Shown here in pieces: positions 34,815-43,843 of a stretch of DNA of 64,000 nucleotides. The stretch lies in NCBI GenBank assembly GCA_020637365.1, contig JACJWE010000002.1, positions 372,001 to 436,000 of the forward strand, given 5' to 3'. Position 1 is the stretch's first letter. Each line of letters starts with the position of its first letter. The notes under the pieces were generated by a model. It saw nothing but the letters and a program-made list of their open reading frames with translations. It searched no databases and was not told the DNA's origin. The position numbers and the translations under genes were made by a program. The stretch is from Acidimicrobiia bacterium. GTDB taxonomy: Bacteria > Actinomycetota > Acidimicrobiia > IMCC26256 > JAGNEX01.

Positions 34815-34993
34815 TAGTTCTCCTCCACCTCAACGAGATGGCGGACACGCTGGATCATCCCTCGTACAGACGGACTGTCGGGAAGCATCCGCGAGTCGTT
34901 AATTCGGCGCAGTCCCATCGCTTTGACGGTTGCGCGGTGCTTTGGCTTGGTGCCGATCGTTGAACGAACGAGCGTGATCTTCAAATCAGCCAT
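34814..34993 (-). CDS. rpmD: Ribosomal protein L30
   Basis: 59 aa, found by translation of the gap between rpsE and rplO. Begins MADLKITLVRSTIGTKPKH, with the family core ATVKAMGLRRIN. It overlaps both neighbours by one base (TGATG with rpsE, TAATG with rplO). Confidence 0.95.
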   Translation of the reverse strand: MADLKITLVRSTIGTKPKHRATVKAMGLRRINDSRMLPDSPSVRGMIQRVRHLVEVEEN

Positions 34994-35544
34994 CAGGAGC
35001 CCTCGTTCCTTTGTTGCCTGCGGTTGCGCTCGGTCTCTTTGAACGCTTCCAAGAGGCCAGCTGGCACAAACTCTTCGGGTGCCCGACCGCGGAGCTTTGC
35101 GACGTGATCTGGACGACGGAGCTCACGCAGACCATTGATCGTCGCGTGCGCGACGTTGATCGCGTTCGAGGAGCCGAGCGACTTCGCCAAGACGTCGTGC
35201 ACACCAGCGGCTTCGAGCACAGCACGCGCCGCTCCACCGGCGATGACGCCTGTACCGGGAGCAGCGGGCTTGATGAGCACGCGGGCTGCGTCGTGTCGAC
35301 CGGTAATGGTGTGAGTCACCGTGTCACCAGCCATCGCGACCGAAAAGACGTTTTTCTTCGCCTCTTCGATTCCCTTTTGGATGGCACCGGGGACTTCCTT
35401 GGCCTTTGCGTAGCCGAGGCCGACGCGTCCGTTGCCGTCACCCACCACGACTAGTGCGGTGAATGAAAACCGACGGCCACCCTTGACCACCTTGGCCACG
35501 CGGTTGATAGCGATGACCCGCTCTTCGTATTCGGTCTGAGCCAT
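34993..35544 (-). CDS. rpsE: Ribosomal protein S5
   Basis: 183 aa. The double-stranded RNA-binding block (INRVAKVVKGGRRFSFTALVVVGDGNG in part) and VLEAAGVHDVLAKSLGSSNAIN are diagnostic. Part of the 30S decoding-fidelity region. Confidence 0.97.
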   Translation of the reverse strand: MAQTEYEERVIAINRVAKVVKGGRRFSFTALVVVGDGNGRVGLGYAKAKEVPGAIQKGIEEAKKNVFSVAMAGDTVTHTITGRHDAARVLIKPAAPGTGVIAGGAARAVLEAAGVHDVLAKSLGSSNAINVAHATINGLRELRRPDHVAKLRGRAPEEFVPAGLLEAFKETERNRRQQRNEGS

Positions 35545-35560
35545 TTTGGCCGTACCTTCC

Positions 35561-35917
35561 CTAGAGTTTCAGCCCGGCTTCGCGGGCGCCATCGGCTATC
35601 GCGGCAACGCGGCCGTGGTAGCGGAATCCATTGCGATCGAACACAACCGCATCGATACCAGCCGACTTGGCCGCTTCGGCGATACGGCCCCCGACGCTCT
35701 TCGCCGCGTCGAGCGGCTTATCCGAGCCGTCGCGAACGGTCGGCTCCATCGTCGATGCCGAGCCGAGAGTACGCCCGGATTCATCATCGATGAGCTGGGC
35801 ATAGATGTGTCGGCTCGACCGAAACACACACAAGCGAGGCCGTTCCGCGGTGCCACGCACCTTTTTGCGGACACGCACCTGACGCTTCTTTCGTGCTTGC
35901 ACTTTGTTAATACTCAT
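35561..35917 (-). CDS. rplR: Ribosomal protein L18
   Basis: 118 aa from ATG 35917 (MSINKVQARKKRQVR). RPRLCVFRSSRHIYAQ and the C-terminal FDRNGFRYHGRV are family blocks; it binds 5S rRNA. The frame extends upstream into rplF but is unlikely to be used. Confidence 0.96.
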   Translation of the reverse strand: MSINKVQARKKRQVRVRKKVRGTAERPRLCVFRSSRHIYAQLIDDESGRTLGSASTMEPTVRDGSDKPLDAAKSVGGRIAEAAKSAGIDAVVFDRNGFRYHGRVAAIADGAREAGLKL

Positions 35918-35957
35918 TGCGCAACCATGACTGTCGTAGTCGAGAGAGGCCCATGGC

Positions 35958-36497
35958 CTAACCCGCGGCCTTACCGGCCTTGCGAATAATGCGTTCACCT
36001 GCATAGCGGACACCCTTACCCTTATAGGGCTCGGGTTTGCGCAGCTTGCGAATGTCGGCAGCAACCTGACCAACAGCTTGTTTGTCGACGCCCCGAACGA
36101 AAATCTCGGTCGGCGTGGGCACCTCGAAGGTGATGCCCGTCGGAGCGACCACCTCTACGGGGTGCGAGAAGCCAAGTGCGAGCTCCAGCTTGTCCGAACC
36201 CTTCGCAGCGGCGCGATAACCAACGCCGACGATCTCGAGTTTCTTGGTAAAGCCTTCGCTCACACCTTCAACCATGTTCGAGATCAGCGACCGGCTGAGA
36301 CCGTGCAGCGCACGCATCTGCCGGGCATCTGAGTCCCGAGCAACCGAGAGGGTGCCGTCATCCTCGTTCACGGTAATTCCGTCGGGTAGCTCGTGACTGA
36401 GTTCGCCCTTGGGACCCTTCACCGTGATGTCAGAACCATCGACAGCGACGGTCACACCATTGGGAATCGTGATGGGTTTAAGTCCAATACGTGACAT
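35958..36497 (-). CDS. rplF: Ribosomal protein L6
   Basis: 179 aa, two L6 domains; begins MSRIGLKPITIPNGV and carries the C-terminal signature KPEPYKGKGVRYAGE near the sarcin-ricin loop contact. Confidence 0.97.
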   Translation of the reverse strand: MSRIGLKPITIPNGVTVAVDGSDITVKGPKGELSHELPDGITVNEDDGTLSVARDSDARQMRALHGLSRSLISNMVEGVSEGFTKKLEIVGVGYRAAAKGSDKLELALGFSHPVEVVAPTGITFEVPTPTEIFVRGVDKQAVGQVAADIRKLRKPEPYKGKGVRYAGERIIRKAGKAAG

Positions 36498-36504
36498 GAG
36501 TGGC

Positions 36505-36909
36505 CTACCAAACGTGACAGAGGATCTCGCCGCCGACCTTCTGGCGTCGTGCCTCCCGGTCGGTCAACAAGCCGTGCGATGTCGACAGGATTGCTGTGCC
36601 GAGACCACCGAGAACTCGCGGGATCTCATTGGACTTGGCATAGACCCGAAGACCGGGCTTAGAAATCCGTTTGATGCCCGAGATCGTCCGTTTCCGGTCG
36701 ACCGTGTACTTAAGCTCGATGCTCAACACAGCGCCGGGCGTACCGGGATCGTTATCTGCGGAAAAGTCCGCAATGTAGCCCTCGGACTTCAACACCGCCG
36801 CCAGAGCAGCCTTCTGCTTCGACAGCGGCATGTTGCAGGTGTCGTGATAGGCGATATTGGCATTACGGATGCGGGTCAGCATGTCCGCGATGGGATCTGT
36901 CATCGACAT
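36505..36909 (-). CDS. rpsH: Ribosomal protein S8
   Basis: 134 aa from ATG 36909 (MSMTDPIADMLTRIRNA). C-terminal STSHGLLTDREAR block is present. S8 binds 16S rRNA and, in other bacteria, its own spc mRNA near rplE. Confidence 0.96.
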   Translation of the reverse strand: MSMTDPIADMLTRIRNANIAYHDTCNMPLSKQKAALAAVLKSEGYIADFSADNDPGTPGAVLSIELKYTVDRKRTISGIKRISKPGLRVYAKSNEIPRVLGGLGTAILSTSHGLLTDREARRQKVGGEILCHVW

Positions 36910-36922
36910 GTTCTTCCCCTTC

Positions 36923-37108
36923 CTACCAGGACGACTTCCGGACACCCGGGACTTCGCCCGCGTGAGCCATCTCTCGGAGGCAGATACGACACAGACCGAA
37001 CTTGCGATACACCGCCCGCGGACGGCCGCACCGACGACAACGCGTATATGCCTGGACCTTGAACTTGGGCTTGCGCTGTGATTTCACAATCAGCGACTTG
37101 CGTGCCAT
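36923..37108 (-). CDS. rpsZ: Ribosomal protein S14, zinc-binding type Z
   Basis: 61 aa. Two CxxC pairs (CRRC at 24-27, CRIC at 40-43) bind zinc; the short length and these pairs define type Z S14, as in the main S14 of actinobacterial spc operons. Confidence 0.96.
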   Translation of the reverse strand: MARKSLIVKSQRKPKFKVQAYTRCRRCGRPRAVYRKFGLCRICLREMAHAGEVPGVRKSSW

Positions 37109-37117
37109 GGCGCTTCC

Positions 37118-37678
37118 TTATCTGCGACGGAACGGAAAGTTGAACGCATCGAGCAATGCCCGGCCCGCAGCGTCATCTTTCGCAGTGGTGACGATGGTGA
37201 TGTCCATACCCCGGGGTTGATCGATCTTGTCGTAGTCGATCTCGGGGAACATGAGCTGTTCGGTGACGCCGAAGGTGTAGTTGCCCCGTCCATCAAAGGA
37301 CTTAAAGGGCAGCCCGCGGAAGTCTCGGATACGGGGAATCGCGATCGTCACGAGACGGTCGAAGAACTCCCACATCCGGTCGCCGCGGAGCGTGACTTTG
37401 GCGCCAATGTTCTGGCCTTCCCGCAACTTGAAGCCAGCGATCGATTTCTTCGCCTTATTCACTGCGGGACGCTGTCCGGTGATCACCATGAGGTCGTTGA
37501 TCGCGCCCTCGAGCAACGACGGCTGCGCAACTGCAGCCCCGACGCCCATGTTGACGACGATCTTGTCCAAACGTGGGACATCCATGACATTGGCGATGTC
37601 GAGCTTCTCTTTGAGATCTGCACGAATCGTGTCGTTGTACCGCACTTTGAGGCGCGGCATCTTGGCGTTTGCAGCCAT
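37118..37678 (-). CDS. rplE: Ribosomal protein L5
   Basis: 186 aa from ATG 37678. LDKIVVNMGVG, KAKKSIAGFKLREGQNIG and the late FPEIDYDKID block identify it. Binds 5S rRNA. Its ATG overlaps the L24 stop (TAATG). Confidence 0.96.
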   Translation of the reverse strand: MAANAKMPRLKVRYNDTIRADLKEKLDIANVMDVPRLDKIVVNMGVGAAVAQPSLLEGAINDLMVITGQRPAVNKAKKSIAGFKLREGQNIGAKVTLRGDRMWEFFDRLVTIAIPRIRDFRGLPFKSFDGRGNYTFGVTEQLMFPEIDYDKIDQPRGMDITIVTTAKDDAAGRALLDAFNFPFRRR

Positions 37679-37980
37679 TAGACATCTCCTCCGCATTTGC
37701 GGCAGGTGCGGACTTTCTTGTCACCATCAAAGCGGTACCCGATACGGGTTGGACCGCATTTACCGCAGACCAGCGCCACGTTTGAAACATGGATCGGCAT
37801 GTCTTTGTCGATGATGCCGCCCTGCATCACATCTCGCGTTGGCTTGGTGTGCCGTTTGGCCATGTTGACACCACTCACGATCACACGGTCCCGTTCGGGG
37901 ATCGCACGGATGATGGTGCCCTGCTTTCCGACATCCTTGCCGGTCAGAACTTGTACTTTGTCTCCGCGACGCAGTTTCAC
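37678..37980 (-). CDS. rplX: Ribosomal protein L24
   Basis: 100 aa. KOW motif near the N-terminus (GDKVQVLTGKDVGKQGTI), an early assembly protein of the 50S subunit. A CGKC and a CRKC pair in the C-terminal third suggest a zinc site, which some L24 versions have. Directly abuts rplN. Confidence 0.96.
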   Translation of the reverse strand: MKLRRGDKVQVLTGKDVGKQGTIIRAIPERDRVIVSGVNMAKRHTKPTRDVMQGGIIDKDMPIHVSNVALVCGKCGPTRIGYRFDGDKKVRTCRKCGGDV

Positions 37981-38349
37981 TTACAACACCTCCGGCGCCA
38001 GTGAGACGATTCGCATGAACTTGCGGTCACGAAGCTCTCGGCCGACTGGGCCGAAGATGCGCGTGCCACGTGGCTGACGTTGATCATTGATCAACACCGC
38101 AGCGTTCTCGTCAAAGCGGATGTAACTACCGTCGGGGCGGCGACGCTCCTTGCGGGTCCGAACGACCACGCAACGAACCACGTCACCCTTCTTGACCGAC
38201 GCTCCAGGGATTGCGTCCTTGACGGTCGCAATGAATTCGTCGCCGATACCGGCATAACGCCGGCGAGAGCCACCCAGCACCTTGATGCAGAGCACCTCTT
38301 TGGCCCCGGAGTTGTCGGCCACTCGTAGTCTTGATTCTTGTTGAATCAT
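37981..38349 (-). CDS. rplN: Ribosomal protein L14
   Basis: 122 aa, the standard length; begins MIQQESRLRVADNSGAKE. Sits at the subunit interface. Twenty-seven nt after rpsQ. Confidence 0.97.
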   Translation of the reverse strand: MIQQESRLRVADNSGAKEVLCIKVLGGSRRRYAGIGDEFIATVKDAIPGASVKKGDVVRCVVVRTRKERRRPDGSYIRFDENAAVLINDQRQPRGTRIFGPVGRELRDRKFMRIVSLAPEVL

Positions 38350-38376
38350 CGATTGTCTCCGATTGGTACGTGCTCG

Positions 38377-38679
38377 TTAGCGAGCGCGTTCGACAACTTC
38401 GACGAGGCGCCAACGCTTCGTCTTGGACAGCGGACGGGTTTCCATCACCCGGACCCGATCACCTTCGTTCGCGTCGCCGGTCTCGTCATGAACGTGTAGA
38501 CGCGTGGTGTGCTGAATCGTCTTGCGATACCGCGGGTGGCGCTTGCGGTCGACGACGGTTACGACGATGGTCTTGTTCATCTTCGTCGACGTCACAAGGC
38601 CTTCACGGATCTTGCGGCTCGCTCTGGTGGACTCGGCCTCGGCGGCATCTACCTGGTTCAAAACTTCTTCATCTGACAT
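38377..38679 (-). CDS. rpsQ: Ribosomal protein S17 with N-terminal extension
   Basis: 100 aa from ATG 38679. The S17 core begins near residue 25 (GLVTSTKMNKTIVV) and holds the HDETGDANEGDRVRVMETRPLS block. About 25 acidic/Ala-rich residues precede it, longer than in E. coli. One nt separates the start from the rpmC stop. Confidence 0.95.
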   Translation of the reverse strand: MSDEEVLNQVDAAEAESTRASRKIREGLVTSTKMNKTIVVTVVDRKRHPRYRKTIQHTTRLHVHDETGDANEGDRVRVMETRPLSKTKRWRLVEVVERAR

Positions 38680-38680
38680 G

Positions 38681-38890
38681 TCACTGGGCCTTTGCTTCGG
38701 CGATTTCACGCGCCCTGATGGCGGTCATAATCCGGGCAACTTGACGCCGGACCTGGCCGATGCGTGCGGTGTTGTCCAGCTGGCCCGTCACCCGTTGGAA
38801 TCGCAGGTTGAAGAGCTCTTCCTTGGCATCATTGAGCTGGGAGACGAGCTCGACCGCGTCGAGTGTGTCCAAGTCTTTATCTTTAGCCAT
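38681..38890 (-). CDS. rpmC: Ribosomal protein L29
   Basis: 69 aa from ATG 38890. The helical hairpin with AKEELFNLRFQ and RRQVARIMTAIRARE is typical. It is near the exit tunnel. ATG shares one base with the rplP stop. Confidence 0.95.
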   Translation of the reverse strand: MAKDKDLDTLDAVELVSQLNDAKEELFNLRFQRVTGQLDNTARIGQVRRQVARIMTAIRAREIAEAKAQ

Positions 38891-39303
38891 TAGAGACCGT
38901 CCCGAGTTACGAACCTGCACTTCATCGGCAGCTTGTGCGCCGCGAGGCGGATCGCCTCACGAGCGGTTGCTTCGTTTACGCCAGCGAGCTCAAACATGAC
39001 TCGGCCCGGACGGACAACCGCCACCCAGCGTTCGGGGTTTCCCTTGCCGGAGCCCATACGAGTTTCCGCGGGCTTCTCGGTGATGGGCTTGTCTGGGAAA
39101 ATATTGATCCAGACCTTGCCGCCACGCTTGATGTGTCGGGTCATCGCAATACGGGCCGCTTCAATCTGACGGTTGGTGACCCAGCCGGGCTCCAACGCTT
39201 GCAGGCCGTACTCGCCGAAGGTGACGCGCTCCCCACCCTTGGTGAGGCCCTTCATCCGACCACGTTGAGTTTTTCTGTGACGAACTTTCCTCGGCATCAA
39301 CAT
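38890..39303 (-). CDS. rplP: Ribosomal protein L16
   Basis: 137 aa. Starts MLMPRKVRHRKTQRGR and has the MGSGKGNPERWVAVV block. Organises the A-site region of 23S rRNA. Twelve nt after rpsC. Confidence 0.97.
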   Translation of the reverse strand: MLMPRKVRHRKTQRGRMKGLTKGGERVTFGEYGLQALEPGWVTNRQIEAARIAMTRHIKRGGKVWINIFPDKPITEKPAETRMGSGKGNPERWVAVVRPGRVMFELAGVNEATAREAIRLAAHKLPMKCRFVTRDGL

Positions 39304-39315
39304 GTTGGAATGTCC

Positions 39316-40236
39316 TTACTCGTCGCCGGGGCGGTGCTTGGGGGTGGCACTCGCCGACTTGGTGCGGCGCTCGACGTCTTCTTCTTCGTTCAACAAGCGC
39401 TCAAGTTCGGCATCACCCTCACCCAGCAACGGCTTGGCATCGTCGCTCGGTGGCGCGGCTTCCGTCGCTGCTTCAGGCTTCTCAGCTGCCGGACGACCCG
39501 CACCACGACGCCCTCCTCCGACGAACTTCCGTGGCCGTCCCTGACCCGAGGGCTCGCCGGCGGCCATTGCCGCTTCACGGGCGATCTTGTCTTCCGATGC
39601 CGCCTTATAGGGAACGACATCACCTTTGTAAATCCACACCTTGACACCGATACGACCCTGGGTCGTTCGTGCCTCGGCGAAGCCGTAGTCCACGTCCGCG
39701 CGCAGCGTGTGCAGCGGCACACGACCTTCTCGGTACCACTCGGTACGAGCCATCTCGGCACCACCAAGACGCCCAGAACACTGGACCCGGACACCCAGAG
39801 CACCTGCTCGTGTCGTCGTTTGCACCGCTCGCTTCATCGCCCGGCGGAACGAAACACGACCCGCTAGCTGGTCGGCAATACCCTGTGCGATCAGGTTTGC
39901 GTCGAGCTCGGGCTGCTTGATCTCTTGAATGTTGAGCTGCAGCTTATTGTTGCCCGTGATCTTCGCGAGGCCTTGGCGAAGCCGATCGGCCTCAGCGCCG
40001 CGTCGACCGATCACAATGCCCGGCCGAGCCGTGTGCACGTCGATGCGAAGACGATCGCGGGTACGTTCGATCTCGACACGACTGACAGCTGCGTGAGGAA
40101 GCTGAGCCTTCAGGAAACGCCGAATCTTCACGTCGTCGATCAGATAGTCGGTGTATTCCTTGTCGGCGAACCAACGGGACTTCCAGTCGGTAACGATTCC
40201 GAGTCGGAACCCATATGGGTTGACCTTCTGGCCCAT
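39316..40236 (-). CDS. rpsC: Ribosomal protein S3 with long charged tail
   Basis: 306 aa. KH domain (about 38-106; GRRGAEADRLRQGLAKITG) and C-terminal domain to about residue 225 are normal. The last ~75 residues are Gly/Arg-rich, then Glu/Asp/Ala-rich. S3 lines the mRNA entry channel. Its ATG overlaps the rplV stop by one base. Confidence 0.96.
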   Translation of the reverse strand: MGQKVNPYGFRLGIVTDWKSRWFADKEYTDYLIDDVKIRRFLKAQLPHAAVSRVEIERTRDRLRIDVHTARPGIVIGRRGAEADRLRQGLAKITGNNKLQLNIQEIKQPELDANLIAQGIADQLAGRVSFRRAMKRAVQTTTRAGALGVRVQCSGRLGGAEMARTEWYREGRVPLHTLRADVDYGFAEARTTQGRIGVKVWIYKGDVVPYKAASEDKIAREAAMAAGEPSGQGRPRKFVGGGRRGAGRPAAEKPEAATEAAPPSDDAKPLLGEGDAELERLLNEEEDVERRTKSASATPKHRPGDE

Positions 40237-40898
40237 TACTCGTTCTCCCCGTCTTGTTCGGGTGTTTCCTCGGCAGCATCTGCCTCGGTGCCTGTCGCGC
40301 CGCCATCGTTGTCCGATGTTGACGTCTCCGCCTGAGTGGGTTCGGCGTCCGCAGCAGCCGGGGTGGCGCTCGCCTCGGACTCGGTCGCAGCGGTAGCCAA
40401 CGCGTCTTCGTCTGCGTCGGCTGCGTCAGCGACGGGAGCCTTCGGTTCGGTGGACTCAGCAGCGCCTTGGGTTCCGCGGCTGCCCTCGACGCGACGGCGA
40501 CGCTGACGGCGTGCGTCCGCCGAGGCGGCCCCAGCGGTGTCCCGTTGCGCAACGAGTTCGTCGGGTAGACGACCCAACACGACGGTGATGTGACAGGTCC
40601 GCTTGCGAATCCGTGTTGCCCGTCCACGAGCACGGGGGCGCCAGCGCTTCAGCGTGGGCCCTTCGTCTGCGTAGCACGCCTCGACGAAGAGATCATCGGC
40701 GCCGAGCGAAAGTTCGTGTTCAGCGTTGTGTACTGCTGAATTCAGAACCTTGAGGACGTCTGCGGAAGCTCCACGGTCGGACAGCGCCAGGCGATCTCGA
40801 GCCGTGGCGATGTCCTCGCCGCGGATCAGGTTCAAAACCTGGCGGACCTTGTATGGAGACCGTCGAATGTGTCGAGCCGATGCTCGTGCTTCAGCCAT
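40236..40898 (-). CDS. rplV: Ribosomal protein L22 with acidic tail
   Basis: 220 aa. The L22 fold occupies the first ~112 residues (SARHIRRSPYKVRQVLNLIRG; PRARGRATRIRKRTCHITVVL). About 105 further residues are Ala/Glu/Asp/Thr-rich and probably disordered, doubling the usual length; mycobacterial L22 also has an extended tail but a shorter one. Six nt after rpsS. Confidence 0.95.
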   Translation of the reverse strand: MAEARASARHIRRSPYKVRQVLNLIRGEDIATARDRLALSDRGASADVLKVLNSAVHNAEHELSLGADDLFVEACYADEGPTLKRWRPRARGRATRIRKRTCHITVVLGRLPDELVAQRDTAGAASADARRQRRRRVEGSRGTQGAAESTEPKAPVADAADADEDALATAATESEASATPAAADAEPTQAETSTSDNDGGATGTEADAAEETPEQDGENE

Positions 40899-40904
40899 CT
40901 GCCA

Positions 40905-41183
40905 TCACCGCCGAGAGGAACGTTCTTGGCCTGCATGGAACTTGAAGGTTCGCGTCGGTGCGAACTCGCCAAGCTTGTGCCCGACCATCGATTCTGAGAT
41001 GTACACCGGTACGTGTTTACGACCGTCATGCACGGCGATCGTGTGCCCCACCATTTCGGGGATGATCGTCGAACGACGCGACCACGTCTTGATCACTCGC
41101 TTGTCGCCAGTTTCGTTGAGCGCTTCGACCTTGCGTTCTAGATGGTCGTCAACGAACGGGCCTTTTTTCAGGCTGCGTGGCAT
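40905..41183 (-). CDS. rpsS: Ribosomal protein S19
   Basis: 92 aa. MPRSLKKGPFVDDHL and SRRSTIIPEMVGHTIAVHDG are family blocks. Six nt after rplB. Confidence 0.97.
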   Translation of the reverse strand: MPRSLKKGPFVDDHLERKVEALNETGDKRVIKTWSRRSTIIPEMVGHTIAVHDGRKHVPVYISESMVGHKLGEFAPTRTFKFHAGQERSSRR

Positions 41184-41189
41184 CTGTCA

Positions 41190-42023
41190 TTACCTCCGGG
41201 AGCCGCGTCCACGACGACGGCGCACGATCATCTTGTCGGAGGCCTTGGACTTGCGTGTCCGGCCTTCTGGCTGACCCCAAGGGGATACCGGCGGGCGGCC
41301 TCCCGAGCTCTTACCCTCACCACCACCGAGCGGGTGGTCATTCGGGTTCATCGCCACACCACGGGTCTGCGGACGGCGTCCCTTCCAACGGGAGCGTCCT
41401 GCTTTACCGAGTTTGAGCAGTTCGGCTTCGGTGTTACCGACTTGACCCACCGTCGCACGACAGTCGATGGGCACGCGGCGCATTTCGGTAGAGGGAAGGC
41501 GCAGCGTTGCGAATTTGCCCTCTTTGGCGACGAGTTGAATCGCCGTACCTGCCGCTCGTCCCATCTTGGCGCCAGCACCGGGCTTCAGCTCAACGTTGTG
41601 CACCGTTGTACCGACAGGGATGTTTCGCAGCGGCAGAGCGTTGCCGGGTTTGATGTCGGCGTCCTTGCCGTTCTGCACCATATCGCCGACCTTGAGGCCG
41701 ATCGGGGCGATGATGTAGGCCTTCTCGCCATCGAGGTAGTGCAGCAGAGCAATGCGAGCGTTCCGGTTGGGGTCGTACTCGATTGCCGCGACCTTGGCGG
41801 GCACGCCGTCCTTGCGTCGACGGAAGTCGATGATGCGGTACTTCTGCTTGTGGCCGCCACCACGGTGCCGGGAGGTAATGCGTCCATGGACGTTACGACC
41901 ACCGGTCTTCGGCTTGGGGCGGGTCAGGCTTTTTTCAGGCTTGGTCTTGGTGATTTCCGAGAAGTCATAGCTCGTTTGAAAACGGCGCCCAGGACTCGTC
42001 GGCTTTCGCTGTCTCAGTGGCAT
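41190..42023 (-). CDS. rplB: Ribosomal protein L2
   Basis: 277 aa from ATG 42023. RHRGGGHKQKYR, KPGNALPLRNIPVGT and the C-terminal GVAMNPNDHPLGGGEGK, with the histidine implicated in peptidyl transfer structure, are present. One nt after the rplW stop; the upstream in-frame extension lies in rplW. Confidence 0.96.
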   Translation of the reverse strand: MPLRQRKPTSPGRRFQTSYDFSEITKTKPEKSLTRPKPKTGGRNVHGRITSRHRGGGHKQKYRIIDFRRRKDGVPAKVAAIEYDPNRNARIALLHYLDGEKAYIIAPIGLKVGDMVQNGKDADIKPGNALPLRNIPVGTTVHNVELKPGAGAKMGRAAGTAIQLVAKEGKFATLRLPSTEMRRVPIDCRATVGQVGNTEAELLKLGKAGRSRWKGRRPQTRGVAMNPNDHPLGGGEGKSSGGRPPVSPWGQPEGRTRKSKASDKMIVRRRRGRGSRR

Positions 42024-42024
42024 A

Positions 42025-42318
42025 TCAGGCCTCGAAAACGTCGATGGAATAACCGGGGGCCAAGGAGACCATCGCTCGCTTCGAGCTTGGTCGCACACCC
42101 CAGCGGCCGGTGCGGCGGTCGCGCTTACGTTTGCCGTCCCGATTAAGCGTGTTCACCTTTGCCACCCGTACCGAGAAGATCGATTCGATGGCTTGGCGGA
42201 TCTCTACCTTGTTGGCGCTCTCAGAGACGACGAAGGTATAGACACCTTGATCGATCAGCGCATATGACTTCTCTGAAACCACGGGGCTCAGAATGATGTC
42301 GCGCGGGTTCTTGTTCAT
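42025..42318 (-). CDS. rplW: Ribosomal protein L23
   Basis: 97 aa. VVSEKSYALIDQGVYTFVV and KVNTLNRDGKRKR match L23, the docking site for trigger factor and SRP at the tunnel exit. Overlaps rplD by 4 nt. Confidence 0.96.
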   Translation of the reverse strand: MNKNPRDIILSPVVSEKSYALIDQGVYTFVVSESANKVEIRQAIESIFSVRVAKVNTLNRDGKRKRDRRTGRWGVRPSSKRAMVSLAPGYSIDVFEA

Positions 42319-43049
42319 GCCTCGGCGCCGCTTTCTGCTGCATCGGAGTCGGTGGCCGGGTCCGCTTCCTCGGCTTCCACGACCTCATTGACCTTTGCTC
42401 CCGGGCGCACGGGCCTCGACAGGCGGTCGGTCGTGGCGCTGAGGGTCTTTTCAGAAAAGATCACGACATCGTTGACGAGAACGTCGTAGGTATTGAGCTC
42501 GCCAGCCTGAATAACGTGTACGCGGCGCCCCAGATTGCGGAACGACTTGTTGGCGTTGGCGTCATCGTTGTCGAGAACGACGAGCGCCCGTTGCGCACCG
42601 TCGAAACCGAAGGCTTCGAGAAGCGCAATCGCGTCCTTGGTCTTGGGAGCGTCGAACTCCCAGGAATTGATCACCGCGACATTGCCGCCCTGTGCACGAT
42701 CGGAAAGCGCACTGGTCAAAGCAAGACGCACCATCTTCTTTGGGGTGCGCTGCTTGTAGCTGCGGGGCTGCGGTCCATGAGAGACACCACCACCGGTCCA
42801 GTGCGGCGCGCGGGTCGAGCCCTGGCGCGCACGCCCGGTGCCCTTTTGACGCCACGGCTTGGCTCCGCCACCGGACACCATCGCCCGAGTCTTGGTTGCG
42901 TGCGTACCTGCACGCCGAGCGGCCAGTTGAGCGGTAACGACCTGATGCATCACCGATACGTTGGGCTCGACCCCGAAGACGTCGGCGCTTAGCTCAACGG
43001 TCCCGACCGAGGAACCGCTGCGGTCTTTGACCGAGAGGTTGAGGCTCAT
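42315..43049 (-). CDS. rplD: Ribosomal protein L4 with acidic tail
   Basis: 244 aa. The conserved loop GGGAKPWRQKGTGRARQGS reaches into the exit tunnel. The last ~25 residues are acidic, as in the nearby S3 and L22. L4 regulates the S10 operon in some bacteria. Overlaps rplC and rplW by 4 nt each. Confidence 0.96.
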   Translation of the reverse strand: MSLNLSVKDRSGSSVGTVELSADVFGVEPNVSVMHQVVTAQLAARRAGTHATKTRAMVSGGGAKPWRQKGTGRARQGSTRAPHWTGGGVSHGPQPRSYKQRTPKKMVRLALTSALSDRAQGGNVAVINSWEFDAPKTKDAIALLEAFGFDGAQRALVVLDNDDANANKSFRNLGRRVHVIQAGELNTYDVLVNDVVIFSEKTLSATTDRLSRPVRPGAKVNEVVEAEEADPATDSDAAESGAEA

Positions 43050-43699
43050 GCTTCACCGCCTTTAGTTGCTCGCACCGCTTCGCGGATCAGTACGAGGCCG
43101 CCGTTAGGCCCGGGTACCGCGCCTTTAATCAACAGCAGACCTTGTTCGGTGTCGGATTGCACCACTTCGAGGTTTTGAGTGGTGACTTTGCGCCCGCCCA
43201 TGCGACCCGCCATCCGGGTGCCTTTGAACACGCGGCCTGGCGTCGCACAAGCACCGATAGAACCGGGAGCGCGGTGCTTTTTGTGGTTACCGTGCGAAGC
43301 GCCTTGCCCCTTGAAGTTGTGGCGCTTCATGCCGCCAGCGAAGCCCTTACCCTTCGACACGCCGCTCACGTCCACGAGCTGACCCGCTTCGAACAGGCTG
43401 ACATCGATGACTTGACCTACCGCATAGTCGGTGGTGTCGGTGACGCGGAGTTCCGTGAGGTAGCGACGTGCGGAAACGCCAGCCTTGGCCAGATGGCCAC
43501 GCTGAGGGCTGGTGAGGCGGCTGTCTTTGACTTCGCCAAAGCCAATCTGAATGGCGGCGTACTTGTCAGATTCAACCGTTTTGATCTGTGTAACAGTGCA
43601 GGGGCCAGCCTTTATGACGGTCACCGGAACGATCTCGTTGTTTTCGTTCCAGATCTGCGTCATGCCGATCTTCTGGCCCAGAAGGCCTTTGCTTCCCAT
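43046..43699 (-). CDS. rplC: Ribosomal protein L3
   Basis: 217 aa from ATG 43699 (MGSKGLLGQKIGMTQIW). The loop KGKGFAGGMKRHNFKGQGASHG approaches the peptidyl transferase centre. The 214-nt gap ahead of it carries several hairpins. Confidence 0.96.
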   Translation of the reverse strand: MGSKGLLGQKIGMTQIWNENNEIVPVTVIKAGPCTVTQIKTVESDKYAAIQIGFGEVKDSRLTSPQRGHLAKAGVSARRYLTELRVTDTTDYAVGQVIDVSLFEAGQLVDVSGVSKGKGFAGGMKRHNFKGQGASHGNHKKHRAPGSIGACATPGRVFKGTRMAGRMGGRKVTTQNLEVVQSDTEQGLLLIKGAVPGPNGGLVLIREAVRATKGGEA

Positions 43700-43843
43700 T
43701 TGCTCCGCTTTCTCCAGGTGGTATCCGCGATTCTGTGGCGGACCGGAGTGCACAAGGCGCACTCATGCCTGTTCCTACGCCGCGTTCAAGGCACCACAGT
43801 GATCGCGGCGGATTCACTCTTGCGAGCGAACCTTCCGGAATCT

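Noticed and set aside
38183..38413. Alternative-frame open frames across rplN/rpsQ
   Set aside because: Overlap well-conserved ribosomal proteins in the standard frame.
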